This document shows positions 17,058-25,210 of a stretch of 38,154 bases of DNA, in pieces. The notes beneath the pieces were generated by a model. That model was not told the DNA's origin. It was given only the letters and a program-made list of their open reading frames with translations, and did not search any database. The DNA comes from Fimenecus sp051881335. GTDB lineage: Bacteria; Bacillota; Clostridia; Oscillospirales; Acutalibacteraceae. The DNA lies in contig JBJEPR010000196.1 in assembly GCA_051881335.1 (NCBI GenBank), positions 1-38,154 of the forward strand. Reading direction: 5' to 3'. Made by a program: the position numbers and the translations under genes. The first letter of the stretch is position 1; every line of letters begins with the position of its first letter.

Positions 17058-17459
17058 TTATTTGGGATTGACAATATCGCGCCAATCGAGGTCGCCGCGT
17101 TCAAGCGAATGGATAATCGCTTCAGCGGTGGCAATGTTGGTTGCCACAGGGATATTGTGCACATCGCAAAGCCGCAAAAGATTGTTTTCTTTCGGTTCGT
17201 GGGGCTTGGGATTTAACGGGTCGCGGAAAATCAGCAACAGGTCGATTTCATTGCAGGCAATGCGCGCGCCGATTTGCTGGTCGCCGCCCTGCGAACCGCT
17301 TAAAAAGCGGGTAATGTGTAAGCCTGTTGCCTCTGCAACCATTTTGCCGGTTGTGCCGGTTGCGCAAAGGTTATGGCGCGAAAGAATACCGCAATAGGCG
17401 ATACAGAACTGGGTAAGCAATTCTTTTTTTGAGTCGTGTGCCATCAAGGCAATATTCAT
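17058..17459 (-). CDS. mgsA: Methylglyoxal synthase-like protein (substituted active-site residue)
   Basis: 133 aa; AGGAG precedes ATG 17459. It matches MgsA along its length: MAHDSKK (His8), CATGTTG, GGDQQIG (Asp60), FRDPL (Asp80), His87, LLRLCDVHNIPVATN. MgsA converts dihydroxyacetone phosphate to methylglyoxal and phosphate, a glycolytic bypass under phosphate limitation. The E. coli and B. subtilis proteins have H(D/E)PD, where Asp101 (E. coli) is important; here the motif is HEPK, so Lys90 replaces that Asp. It is a usual neighbour of mre-min genes in Clostridia and has its own promoter. Confidence 0.92.
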   Translation of the reverse strand: MNIALMAHDSKKELLTQFCIAYCGILSRHNLCATGTTGKMVAEATGLHITRFLSGSQGGDQQIGARIACNEIDLLLIFRDPLNPKPHEPKENNLLRLCDVHNIPVATNIATAEAIIHSLERGDLDWRDIVNPK

Positions 17460-17527
17460 ACATTCTCCTCGCTTTCATCGTGTGTTTGCTGCGGTCGCGG
17501 GTAGTAAAAATTTCCAAAACTGTTAAT

Positions 17528-17556
17528 AGTATAACAAACAGCGGGAGAAATTTCAA
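17528..17556 (-). promoter_or_regulatory. Promoter of mgsA (possibly also hisS-aspS)
   Basis: Minus strand TTGAAA (17551-17556), 17-bp spacer, TATACT (17528-17533), in the 105-bp gap after the minD-like gene. Confidence 0.75.
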
Positions 17557-17564
17557 TCTTTTTT

Positions 17565-18308
17565 TCAAAAGTGCACAGATTTTAACTTTTTTTCACGAAA
17601 CGGCACACTTTCCCCGAGCAATCTGCGCGCAATACGGTCAAACGCGTCCGTTGCAGGCTGTGCAGGCTGTTCCCCTTGGGGAAGCAAGCGCAAATACATA
17701 TCCTCGGGCACCGCCCCCAACAGCCGAAGTTCGGTCAAATCCACCATTTCGTCTGCCGATTTTGCCGCGCCGCGCCGCACATCGCCGGGCGCATAGCGGT
17801 TTAACAAGAGCCGCATTTGGGTGTCGGCGAGCGTACCGCGCAAAGCGTCTGCCGCCGAAAGTGCCGCACGCGCCGAGACCGCGTCGGGTGTGGCGACCAA
17901 AACGCCCTGACCCGCCGCACCGCCGAGCACTTGTAACAGATCGGAAAGCCCCGCTCCGGCGTCTAAAAAGCAAAAATCAAAATCATCTGAAAATTGCGCA
18001 AGCATTTTTGAAAATGCCGCTTCGGTCACAGGCGTTTCCAAACGGTTGGGCGCCGTCAGCAAAGAAATACCCGTTTTCGGGTCGGTTAAAAGCGCGTCCG
18101 CCTTTGTGCAGTTCCCCGTGAGCAAATCAAGCCACGAATATACCGCCCCCGTGCCTAAGCCCGTCAGCAAATCAAGCGCGCGCAGGCCGATATCGCAGTC
18201 CACCAGCAAAACCCGCTTTTGCAGTTTTGCGAGCGCACGGGCAAGGCAGACTGCCGCAGTGGATTTCCCGACGCCGCCCTTACCGGACGCAAATAAAATT
18301 TTCTCCAT
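17565..18308 (-). CDS. minD: MinD-like septum-site ATPase
   Basis: ATG 18308 (247 aa) follows GGAGGGCGGCGGAA; a TTG at 18326 is in frame but overlaps the ribosome site. The deviant Walker A KGGVGKST (Lys10, Lys15) and DCDIGLRALDLLTGL identify the MinD branch of the ParA/MinD family. The C-terminus (FDRIARRLLGESVPFREKKLKSV) has the shape of a short amphipathic membrane-targeting helix. MinD recruits MinC to block FtsZ ring formation at wrong sites. MinC and MinE are not next to it here. The usual DxPAG(I) segment reads LDAGAGL. It starts 19 nt after the PBP2 stop. Confidence 0.86.
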   Translation of the reverse strand: MEKILFASGKGGVGKSTAAVCLARALAKLQKRVLLVDCDIGLRALDLLTGLGTGAVYSWLDLLTGNCTKADALLTDPKTGISLLTAPNRLETPVTEAAFSKMLAQFSDDFDFCFLDAGAGLSDLLQVLGGAAGQGVLVATPDAVSARAALSAADALRGTLADTQMRLLLNRYAPGDVRRGAAKSADEMVDLTELRLLGAVPEDMYLRLLPQGEQPAQPATDAFDRIARRLLGESVPFREKKLKSVHF

Positions 18309-18327
18309 TTCCGCCGCCCTCCGCAAA

Positions 18328-20424
18328 TCAGTTCAATACGGTATTATAGCCCTGCTGTGCCGTGTAATTTTCCGAAGTGTTAAAATACGCTTTGTAGATA
18401 TCCGCCACCAAAACCGCCGTTGCAGAACCGCTGTTTAAGTTTTCAATCGCTACGGCCACCGCAATTTCGGGTTCCTCATAGGGGGCGAACGAAATCATAA
18501 AGCCGTTTAAGCCCTCCACAATCGAGCCGTTCACTTTGGCTTTGGATTCCGCCGTACCGGTTTTTGCCGCCACCTGCACGGGCAAATCTTTAAACGCCGA
18601 AAGGCGCGAGCCCAAGCGAAGCATACCCTCTTTGACAATGCGGATATTGTTCTCGGAAATGCCGGTTTCGTTTAGGACCGTGCCGGTATTTTCGAGCACG
18701 GTTTCTTTATAATCTGCGGATTTTACGCTTTTCACGAAATGCGCCTGATACCGCGTGCCGCCGTTGGCAATGGTTGCCGCGTAATTGGCGAGCTGAATGG
18801 GGGTAAACAGGTTGTCAGACTGCCCGATGGCCGCTTGGACCGTATCACCGGGGTACCAAGTACCGCCGTGCGCCTCGCGGTAGGCAATACTTGCAAGCAC
18901 GCCCGTAGACTCGGGAATTTCCACACCGGTTTTTTGCCCGAGGCCGAGCCTTGTGCAATACTCGTTCATTTTGTTGATGCCGAGCAGTCTGCCCGTTTCA
19001 TAAAAGTAGATATTACAGGACTGGTTTAACGCTTCTTTCACATCAATACTGCCATGATAGCCTAAACATTTGAAAGTGGTGTCGGCAAACTGCGTGTAGG
19101 TATGCGTACAGCGGAAGGTGGTACTTTCCGTAATCACGCCTTCTTCCAGCCCTGCCAACGCAATCGCGGGCTTCATTGTAGAGCCGGGCTCATAGGTTGA
19201 AAGGAGCGCTCGATTCCACAGCGGGGAGGACTTGTCCGCCGCCAAGGTATTGTAATCCGCATAATAGGTAGCAAGGTTGTAGCTCGGATAGGTTGCGCAC
19301 GCAAGCACTGCGCCGGAGTGCACATCAATCACAACCGCCGAACCGACCGCCGGAATGGACTCCTTATCGCGGTAATTCTGAATGAAGGACGCAAGCGCGT
19401 CCTGCACCTGCTTTTGGAATGCGGAATCAATCGTCAAAATCACGGCGTCGCCGTCCACAGGGGCGGTGGTGATTTCCGATTCTTTATTTCCTTCGGCGTC
19501 GGTGGTGGTTGTCATCACGCCGTTTGTGCCGCGCAGATAGTCCTCCATCGCGCTTTCAATCCCGAATTTCCCGATGGTATCGTCCATCGCATACGCGCGC
19601 AGAGAAAGGGTTTGTTTCTCTGCCGCTGAAAGATTTTCGTCGGCAGAAGCCTCGTCATAAGCGGTTTTTTTCTCGTTATATTCCTCCGCATTCAATTTCC
19701 CGACCACGCCCAAAATATGCGGCGCAATTGTACCGTCTCGGTAACTGCGGCGGGTGGTCACACGAATGTCCACGCCTTGATAAAACGCGCTGTTTTCTTT
19801 GATTTTCGCCGCCAAATCGTTCGAAACTTCATCGGCAAAGGTATAGGGGTTGGACGCTGAAAACGAAATCTTTTTTAAAGAATAGCAAACCGACGCGATT
19901 TTGCGCGCGTCCGTTTTGCTGTAATTTTGCAGGGAAAATTTCTCAATCAGCGAGTCAAAGCAATTCTGTGCCGTGGCATAGGAATTGAGATGCAATACAT
20001 CGCGCGATTTTAAAAATGCAATGTCGCTGTCGGCATTTTCTTTGTATTGTATATCGCCGTTTTCATCGAATACAAGCGGCAAATTGTCGTTCCACTCGAC
20101 GCCCGCTTCTTCGGTCAGGTGAATTAAGGCGCACAAAATCTCGTTGCGCTTTTCCTGCTCCTTCGTGGACGGAAAATAGGACGCGTCTAGCACGATGGAA
20201 TTGACCTGTTCATTGGTCACAAGCGGTACGCCGTTGCAGTCGAGAATTTCGCCGCGCGCCGCCTTGACGGTCGTTTCGGAGGTACGCAGTGCCACCTTTT
20301 GGGTAGAATAGTCCTCCGCGTGCACCACCTGAATACGGAACAAATCCGCAAAAAAGAGGGCAAAGAAAAACACGACCGCGAAAAATCCCGCTGCGGTGCG
20401 GATTTTAAAGCTTTTTTTCTCCAT
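18328..20424 (-). CDS. mrdA: Penicillin-binding protein 2, class B transpeptidase
   Basis: 698 aa; AAGGAG precedes ATG 20424. One N-terminal membrane helix (about 11-32), a PBP dimerisation domain (RGEILDCNGVPL at 57-68), and a transpeptidase domain with catalytic STMK (Ser415-Lys418), SCN (469-471) and KTGT (621-624). It cross-links lateral-wall peptidoglycan in the elongasome together with RodA and MreBCD. Its place after mreBCD supports PBP2 (elongation) rather than FtsI (division). RodA is not in this cluster. There is a 44-nt gap after mreD. Confidence 0.93.
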   Translation of the reverse strand: MEKKSFKIRTAAGFFAVVFFFALFFADLFRIQVVHAEDYSTQKVALRTSETTVKAARGEILDCNGVPLVTNEQVNSIVLDASYFPSTKEQEKRNEILCALIHLTEEAGVEWNDNLPLVFDENGDIQYKENADSDIAFLKSRDVLHLNSYATAQNCFDSLIEKFSLQNYSKTDARKIASVCYSLKKISFSASNPYTFADEVSNDLAAKIKENSAFYQGVDIRVTTRRSYRDGTIAPHILGVVGKLNAEEYNEKKTAYDEASADENLSAAEKQTLSLRAYAMDDTIGKFGIESAMEDYLRGTNGVMTTTTDAEGNKESEITTAPVDGDAVILTIDSAFQKQVQDALASFIQNYRDKESIPAVGSAVVIDVHSGAVLACATYPSYNLATYYADYNTLAADKSSPLWNRALLSTYEPGSTMKPAIALAGLEEGVITESTTFRCTHTYTQFADTTFKCLGYHGSIDVKEALNQSCNIYFYETGRLLGINKMNEYCTRLGLGQKTGVEIPESTGVLASIAYREAHGGTWYPGDTVQAAIGQSDNLFTPIQLANYAATIANGGTRYQAHFVKSVKSADYKETVLENTGTVLNETGISENNIRIVKEGMLRLGSRLSAFKDLPVQVAAKTGTAESKAKVNGSIVEGLNGFMISFAPYEEPEIAVAVAIENLNSGSATAVLVADIYKAYFNTSENYTAQQGYNTVLN

Positions 20425-20468
20425 AGCGGACTCCTTACAAAATCAAAACGAACAACAAATCGGAACAA

Positions 20469-20984
20469 CTATTGTATTCGCGTGCGCCGCATCACAAAGC
20501 GCACCAACAAATACACAATCGGCGTAAACAACACGGACAGCAGTGCCGCCGGCAGATAGTAGCGCACAAACAGCCAGCCTGCACCGTCAATGCCTTCTGC
20601 CAACACGAAAAGCACCGTATACAGCGCGGCATACAGCAAATGCGCGCCCAAATTTAAGAGCAGTGCCGTAATCAGGTTGTTGCGCATCACGGTATTGATC
20701 AGAATACCGCACACGGCACCGACCACAAAAAACAAAAAGGCGTGGTACCCGTCGCCGAGCGGCGAAACGGTATCCCACAAGACACCGGCGAACAGCCCGA
20801 ACATCGCCCCGGCGATTTCGCGCTCAAAAAGCCCGAGACACACCGTAAAGGTCAACAGAAAATACGCCCGTATCCCGAAAAATGCGGGAAACCAACCGGG
20901 CGTGTTTTGCAAAAGATGCGCAAGCAAAATCAACAGAACGAAAATACTGCGCCGCACCAATAGAATTTTCTGCTGTTTACGCAT
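20469..20984 (-). CDS. mreD: Rod shape-determining protein MreD
   Basis: 171 aa, four to six membrane helices, with the MreD-type stretch GLFAGVLWDTVSPLGDGYHAFLFFVVG. It belongs to the elongasome and connects MreC to the PBP2/RodA machinery. The start overlaps the mreC stop by 8 nt; the ribosome site GAGGGGAAGGG lies inside mreC. The primary sequence of MreD is poorly conserved, and position in the operon adds much of the confidence. Confidence 0.93.
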   Translation of the reverse strand: MRKQQKILLVRRSIFVLLILLAHLLQNTPGWFPAFFGIRAYFLLTFTVCLGLFEREIAGAMFGLFAGVLWDTVSPLGDGYHAFLFFVVGAVCGILINTVMRNNLITALLLNLGAHLLYAALYTVLFVLAEGIDGAGWLFVRYYLPAALLSVLFTPIVYLLVRFVMRRTRIQ

Positions 20985-21822
20985 CGCCCTTCCCCTCGAA
21001 GTCTGTAATTACAAAGGCGTCCTGCACTTCGGACAGGTCAATCGCAGGCTCCAGCTCGGCATAGTACGAAATGTCGCCTGCTTCTTTTTCCACACCGATC
21101 ACCGTACCGATAATTAAGCCGCGCGGGTACACGCCGCCCACGCCGGAGGTACAGACGATACCGCCGGGCGCCACCGCCGTACTGCGGGAAAGCCCCGTCA
21201 ATTTCAGTTTGCCGTCCACGCCCAATTTGGCAGTGGTTTCGGTATACCCCGTTTCGCCCGTACGGATTTCATATGCCGCGGCGTTGACCTTCGGGTCGCA
21301 AACCGACAGCACCGTGCAGGTCGTCGGCGTCACTTCGGACACCAGCCCGATTAAATATTCGCCGCTGATAACAGGGTCTCCGACCGAAACGCCGTCATTC
21401 TCGCCGCAGTTTAATACAAACGAGCCGAACACATCTGCCGCATCGCGCCCGATGACCGTACCCACGGCGAATTGGAAATCGGGATTTTTTTCCTTAACCC
21501 CCAAAAACTTTTCATAGCTTTCGACCTGTTTTTGGAGCTTTTCATAGTCTACCAGCTTGCTTTGGTACTCCGCCACCTGCTGTTCCAATTCCTCCACACG
21601 GTCTTTATAGCTGTCGGCAGAGATAAATCCGCCCGAAAAATCATCAAATTTTTCGGCAATATATGCACAGCCCTTTTGTAAAGGGGAAAACACCGTACCG
21701 ATGACAGAGGTCAGCGGAGAAGTGCCGCCCGCAAGTGTTGCGGCAGCAATGATACACGCAAGCAACACCACAACGGCTGCAAGCAAAATTTTAAAGCTTG
21801 TACTTTTGAAAAAGTTACGCAT
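20977..21822 (-). CDS. mreC: Rod shape-determining protein MreC
   Basis: 281 aa. An N-terminal membrane helix (about 11-30), a coiled coil (DRVEELEQQVAEYQSKLVDYEKLQ, about 74-105), then the paired beta-barrel domain (VIGRDAADVFGSFVLNCGENDGVSVGDPVI, GLVSEVTPTTCTVLSV, PRGLIIGTVIGV). It acts outside the membrane as the MreB-linked scaffold that activates PBP2. It starts 39 nt after mreB with GGAGAG as ribosome site. Confidence 0.96.
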   Translation of the reverse strand: MRNFFKSTSFKILLAAVVVLLACIIAAATLAGGTSPLTSVIGTVFSPLQKGCAYIAEKFDDFSGGFISADSYKDRVEELEQQVAEYQSKLVDYEKLQKQVESYEKFLGVKEKNPDFQFAVGTVIGRDAADVFGSFVLNCGENDGVSVGDPVISGEYLIGLVSEVTPTTCTVLSVCDPKVNAAAYEIRTGETGYTETTAKLGVDGKLKLTGLSRSTAVAPGGIVCTSGVGGVYPRGLIIGTVIGVEKEAGDISYYAELEPAIDLSEVQDAFVITDFEGKGDA

Positions 21823-21861
21823 AAATCTCTCCGCCGTTCAAAAAGCCGTACTTTTTTTGCA

Positions 21862-22881
21862 TCAGTCGTAATTGCGTTTGCCGGTGATGCCCAAAATTTC
21901 ATCGTTTTCCAAGCATTTGCCCGTACCGTCCACAACGCAGTCCAACGGGTTGTCCGCCACATGGACGGGAATACGGGTTTCAATCGAAATCAGTTTGTCA
22001 AGCCCGCGTAAAAGCGCGCCGCCGCCCGTGAGCATAATGCCGCGGTCGATAATATCCGCCGAAAGCTCGGGCGGGGTTTTCTCCAAGGTGGAGCGAATGG
22101 TATCGAGAATTTGATTAACGGGGTCGGACAACGCCTCGCGTACCTCTTCCGAGGTGATTTCAATATTCTTCGGCAGACCGTCTAACAAGTTTCTGCCCTT
22201 GACATCCATTGCGCCCTCCCCGTCATAGGGGTATGCCGAGCCGATTTTGATTTTAATATCCTCTGCGGTGCGTTCGCCGACCAAAAGGTTGTGCTTTTTG
22301 CGGATATAGGCGATAATCGCTTCGTCGAAATTGTCGCCCGCCACACGCGCAGACTGTGCGGTGACGATGTCGCCGAACGAAATCACGGCAACTTCGCTTG
22401 TACCGCCGCCGATATCGACAACCATAGAGCCGATTGCCTCGGAAACGGGCAAGCCCGCGCCGATGGCCGCCGCCATAGGCTCTTCAATCAAGCTGACATA
22501 TTTTGCGCCCGCGCTTCTTGCCGCGTCGTGCACCGCTTTGCGCTCTACCTCGGTAACGCCCGAGGGGATGCAAATGAGCACCCGCGCTTTTGAAAACGGG
22601 GATTTGTTGATTGCCATACGGATAAATTCCTTTAACATATCCGAGGTAATTTCAAAGTCTGCGATAACGCCGTCCTTTAACGGGCGCACCGCCGTAATCG
22701 AACCGGGGGTTCTGCCGATCATCTGCTTCGCTTTGTCGCCGACGGCGACCACCTTTTGCGGATAGGCGCTGACATCGACCGCCACCACGGACGGTTCGCG
22801 AATCACAATCCCTTTGCCCTTAACAAATACCAGCGTGTTGGCAGTACCGAGATCGATACCGATGTCCTGTGAAAACAACAT
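21862..22881 (-). CDS. mreB: Cell-shape actin MreB
   Basis: 339 aa, the length expected for MreB. Actin-fold nucleotide motifs are clear: DIGIDLGTANTLVFVKGKGIV (phosphate 1), VVDIGGGTSEVAVIS (phosphate 2), GIMLTGGGALLRGLD (adenosine). MreB forms membrane-bound filaments that guide lateral wall synthesis. It is the first gene of mreB-mreC-mreD-mrdA-minD, behind the promoter at 23157-23185 and a long folded leader. The ribosome site is AAAGGACGAG, shortly downstream of the leader's closing stem. Mbl is a paralogue that could also fit; operon context favours MreB. Confidence 0.96.
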   Translation of the reverse strand: MLFSQDIGIDLGTANTLVFVKGKGIVIREPSVVAVDVSAYPQKVVAVGDKAKQMIGRTPGSITAVRPLKDGVIADFEITSDMLKEFIRMAINKSPFSKARVLICIPSGVTEVERKAVHDAARSAGAKYVSLIEEPMAAAIGAGLPVSEAIGSMVVDIGGGTSEVAVISFGDIVTAQSARVAGDNFDEAIIAYIRKKHNLLVGERTAEDIKIKIGSAYPYDGEGAMDVKGRNLLDGLPKNIEITSEEVREALSDPVNQILDTIRSTLEKTPPELSADIIDRGIMLTGGGALLRGLDKLISIETRIPVHVADNPLDCVVDGTGKCLENDEILGITGKRNYD

Positions 22882-22906
22882 ATTTCTCGTCCTTTCTTTT
22901 TAAAGA

Positions 22907-23132
22907 TAAGGTGAGGGTAGGCGAATACAATATGCCGAAAACTTGATATTGCGCGTATTTTCACTTTTTTACCGTTGTCGGGCGTCAGCCCGACTGCCGG
23001 CTTAAAAGCAAAAATCCATCCGAACTCTCGTTGTTTTCGGTGCAGTGCAGTTTAAAACGAGGCGATTTTTAACGCAGTTCAAACGGGGACCTGCCGTTTT
23101 AAACCACATTGTGTTTGCCTCCCCTCACCTTA
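22907..23132 (-). ncRNA. Structured 5' leader of the mre operon (candidate cis-regulatory RNA)
   Basis: The minus-strand leader is closed by TAAGGTGAGGGGAGGC (23132-23117) pairing with GCCTACCCTCACCTTA (22922-22907), 15 of 16 positions. Inside are GTTTAAAACG (23104-23095) complementary to CGTTTTAAAC (23059-23050), a CCGAA/TTCGG hairpin (about 23040-23020), GTCGGGC-TGAC-GCCCGAC (22994-22977), and CAATAT/ATATTG (22951-22928). That is a multibranch fold of 226 nt ending 14 nt before the mreB ribosome site. I do not recognise it as a known riboswitch, T-box or 6S RNA, and no open frame of note lies in it. Confidence 0.6.
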
Positions 23133-23156
23133 GACACATTTCTCCATTTTGCTTCT

Positions 23157-23185
23157 ATTATAGCCTATCAAAATAAAATTCTCAA
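23157..23185 (-). promoter_or_regulatory. Promoter of the mreBCD-mrdA-minD operon
   Basis: Minus strand TTGAGA (23180-23185), 17-bp spacer, TATAAT (23157-23162). It gives a leader of about 270 nt before mreB. Confidence 0.85.
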
Positions 23186-23284
23186 CTGCCAAAATGTGAA
23201 AAGTTTATAAATTTCTCAAATGGATTTTGTGCAATGTAGGTCTTGGCGAGACCGCGCAGTATCCAAGCGACGGTAAATTTTAAT

Positions 23285-23375
23285 TTGTCATCCTGAGCGA
23301 AGCGAAGGATCTCAAACAGAACAAAAAATAGAATGTGCGAAACGAGATTCTTCGCCTATCGGCTCAGAATGACAA
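23285..23375 (-). repeat. 91-bp MITE-like interspersed repeat, copy 2
   Basis: TTGTCATCCTGAG to CTCAGAATGACAA, the reverse complement of copy 1 at 2482-2572 with scattered differences and the same 91-bp length. The flanking TTTTAATTT tract is also shared. It starts about 100 bp upstream of the mreB promoter. Confidence 0.85.
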
Positions 23376-23405
23376 TCGGGCGGGCAAACACAGTTCGCCC
23401 TATAA
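23376..23405. repeat. Short interspersed element with ACACAGTTCGC core
   Basis: GGGCGGGCAAACACAGTTCGCCCTA resembles GCGGGCGCACACAGTTCGCTCCTA near 34443-34466. Both lie next to members of the other repeat families, suggesting they travel as a composite. Confidence 0.55.
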
Positions 23406-23408
23406 CTC

Positions 23409-23516
23409 GTAGGGAACAACCTCAGTGTTGTTCCGCGAAATTACATCGAAATTTACGGGCGGTCGAGGTCGACCGCCCCTACGATTGGTTGGATAAATTA
23501 AAATTTGAGAGGATTG
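23409..23516 (+). repeat. Composite palindromic repeat (GGAACAAC / GGGCGGTCGA), copy 1
   Basis: GTAGGGAACAACC..GTGTTGTTCC, then CGAAATTTACGGGCGGTCGAGGTCGACCGCCCCTACGATTGGTT and an AT-rich end. A near-identical order of segments is found at 35169-35267, and the second half occurs inverted at 35001-35070. No coding sequence. Confidence 0.8.
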
Positions 23517-23565
23517 AAAAAAACAAATATCGGCACAGCTAATACACATTTGCCCGTGTGACGGA

Positions 23566-23594
23566 AAACGCCCCGATGCAAAATGCATCGGGGC
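23566..23594 (-). terminator. Terminator of the surface-protein operon
   Basis: Perfect 11-bp stem GCCCCGATGCA / TGCATCGGGGC with a 3-base loop (23570-23594). On the minus strand it is followed by GTTTTCC. It lies 68 nt beyond the stop at 23662. In the plus direction a looser T-rich run follows, so it could work both ways. Confidence 0.72.
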
Positions 23595-23661
23595 ATACCT
23601 GTTTCTTTTAAATATTTACAAATCTTATGAACAATGCGTTCAAAAGGATTTACAGAACGCG

Positions 23662-24645
23662 TTACGCGGTCTGCCCGTCATTCTCTTCGTCCTTTTTGCG
23701 TCTGCGCACGAACAGGAACAGCAACAGGAAGAACGCAAAGCCGAACAAAACGGCGGCTTCCACGGGATTTTCACGAATTAACGCGCCCGTTTTGATAATC
23801 ACGGGATTGTCTTTGATGATTTCACCGATATCCGCAGGTTTTTCCTCCGGCGGGGTTTCGGGTGCCCCGGGCACAACTGTCACGGAGCCGTCTGCATTGA
23901 CAATAAAATCCAAATATACGCGTTCGCTTCCCTCGGGAACAATCACCAACTGTGTACCGTCCTCCAAGGTTTCGACCGTGGTTTCGGTCACATTGGTACG
24001 CACATCAATCACGAAGCTCTCCCGTCCGACGACCTCGCCGTCCGCAGTCGTGATTTCCACAGAATGACGGCCGTCTTTAATCACAGGAAGCGCATAGCGT
24101 CCGTTTTCGTCTGCCACGGTTTCGAGTTCGCCGAAGTCAAAGGTCAAGCTTGCTTCGGGCAACGGGGTATTTTTATCGCCGCTGTAAACACCGCCTTGCA
24201 AAGCCATACGGTGACAAGGGTCATCTGCAGCAGGCGGCGGCGTATCGGGGTCGCCCGCAGACGGGTCACCCGGCGCAGTACCTTCCCCTGCGCAGTCCTC
24301 AAAGGCAAAGACAATGTTCAAATCGGTATACACATCTGTGAGCGGTAACCGACCGTAGGTCATTTCCTCGGTGACATCTTCCCCGTTGACGGTGACAGAT
24401 TTCAAGTGGCTCTCTGCGCCGCAAATGATTTCAAGATCAACCTCACCGTGCCGCGGTACAACAATGGTAGTCCCGCTGGGGACAACCTCGTCTTCATACA
24501 GCACATAGCCGCCCTCGTTGTACGAAATGGTAATTTCATGCTGGTCCGGCACAATCGTTTTCAGTTCCATGCTTTCGGCAAAAGCGCCCAACTGTAATGC
24601 AAAACACAGCAATACGCAAAGGACTGCGCTGCAAGCCTTTTTCAT
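23662..24645 (-). CDS. Secreted protein with C-terminal membrane anchor, last gene of the surface operon
   Basis: 327 aa; AAGGAGGTGAT before ATG 24645 is an almost perfect ribosome site. A signal peptide (about 1-23, ending GAFAES) is followed by a beta-rich region (VPSGTTIVVPRHGEVDLEII, VTVNGEDVTEEM), a Pro/Asp/Gly-rich linker (GDPSAGDPDTPPPAADDP), a carboxypeptidase-regulatory-like beta domain (LTFDFGELETVADENGRYALPVIKDGRHSVEI), a second linker, a membrane helix at about 295-313 and RRRKK. No LPxTG motif is present. It may hold the other secreted products at the cell surface; that role is inference from its position and topology. Confidence 0.82.
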   Translation of the reverse strand: MKKACSAVLCVLLCFALQLGAFAESMELKTIVPDQHEITISYNEGGYVLYEDEVVPSGTTIVVPRHGEVDLEIICGAESHLKSVTVNGEDVTEEMTYGRLPLTDVYTDLNIVFAFEDCAGEGTAPGDPSAGDPDTPPPAADDPCHRMALQGGVYSGDKNTPLPEASLTFDFGELETVADENGRYALPVIKDGRHSVEITTADGEVVGRESFVIDVRTNVTETTVETLEDGTQLVIVPEGSERVYLDFIVNADGSVTVVPGAPETPPEEKPADIGEIIKDNPVIIKTGALIRENPVEAAVLFGFAFFLLLFLFVRRRKKDEENDGQTA

Positions 24646-24680
24646 GAAATCACCTCCTTAAAAATATGCAATGAAAATCG

Positions 24681-25169
24681 TTACGGGGTTACGGGTGCAG
24701 TATAGGTTACGGTGTAGGTCATTGTGCCGGTATATTCACCGACAGCCGCGCCGCTGAAATCAGCAATCGTGACGGTGGTGGAGCTAGCCACGCCATTGTT
24801 CACTTCGGGGTAATCCTGTGCCGCACCGTTTTGTACGGTGAAGGTCAAGGTATCGCTGGTGTTCGAATTGGTCATCTCCCCGCCGGCATTTGCCTCCGCT
24901 TTGACAGTGAGCTTCGCCCCGATGCGTAACGCGCTTGTCACGGTGTATTTTGCATCCTGTGCAGCAGTGTCGCCCCAAGCGACGCTGACGGTAGCAGGAT
25001 AGGTGATGGTATAGGTTTCATCGGTTGTCGCGTCAAAGGTTGTGACAACATCGGTATCGCCGGTTTGCGGTACGGTATCTTTGTAAATATATTCGTCCGC
25101 TGCAAATGCCGGCACGCAAAGTGCGAACAGCATTGTGAGCGCCAATACAACAGAAATTGTCTTTTTCAT
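24681..25169 (-). CDS. Small secreted beta-module protein, paralogue 6 of 6
   Basis: 162 aa: signal peptide ending VPAFAA, then the operon's shared module starting YTITYPATVSVAWGD and ending AVGEYTGTMTYTVTY. Of the six small proteins it is closest to the C-terminus of the giant protein: both have YPAxxSVxW, LxxGAKLxV and a TYTVxYTAP-like end. Its function is unknown. The beta-strand pattern and secretion signal suggest a structural surface subunit. The gap to the next gene is 35 nt, and the ribosome site is AAGGAGAA. Confidence 0.85.
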   Translation of the reverse strand: MKKTISVVLALTMLFALCVPAFAADEYIYKDTVPQTGDTDVVTTFDATTDETYTITYPATVSVAWGDTAAQDAKYTVTSALRIGAKLTVKAEANAGGEMTNSNTSDTLTFTVQNGAAQDYPEVNNGVASSTTVTIADFSGAAVGEYTGTMTYTVTYTAPVTP

Positions 25170-25210
25170 GGTTCGTTCTCCTTATTGAAACTATCGGATT
25201 ACAGCACTTG

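Noticed and set aside
22907..23132. Stand-alone 6S RNA or tmRNA in the mreB leader
   Set aside because: There is no terminator between this element and mreB, no tag-peptide frame, and the element lies in the mre transcript. I keep it as an unassigned leader; a 6S-like relation is not excluded.
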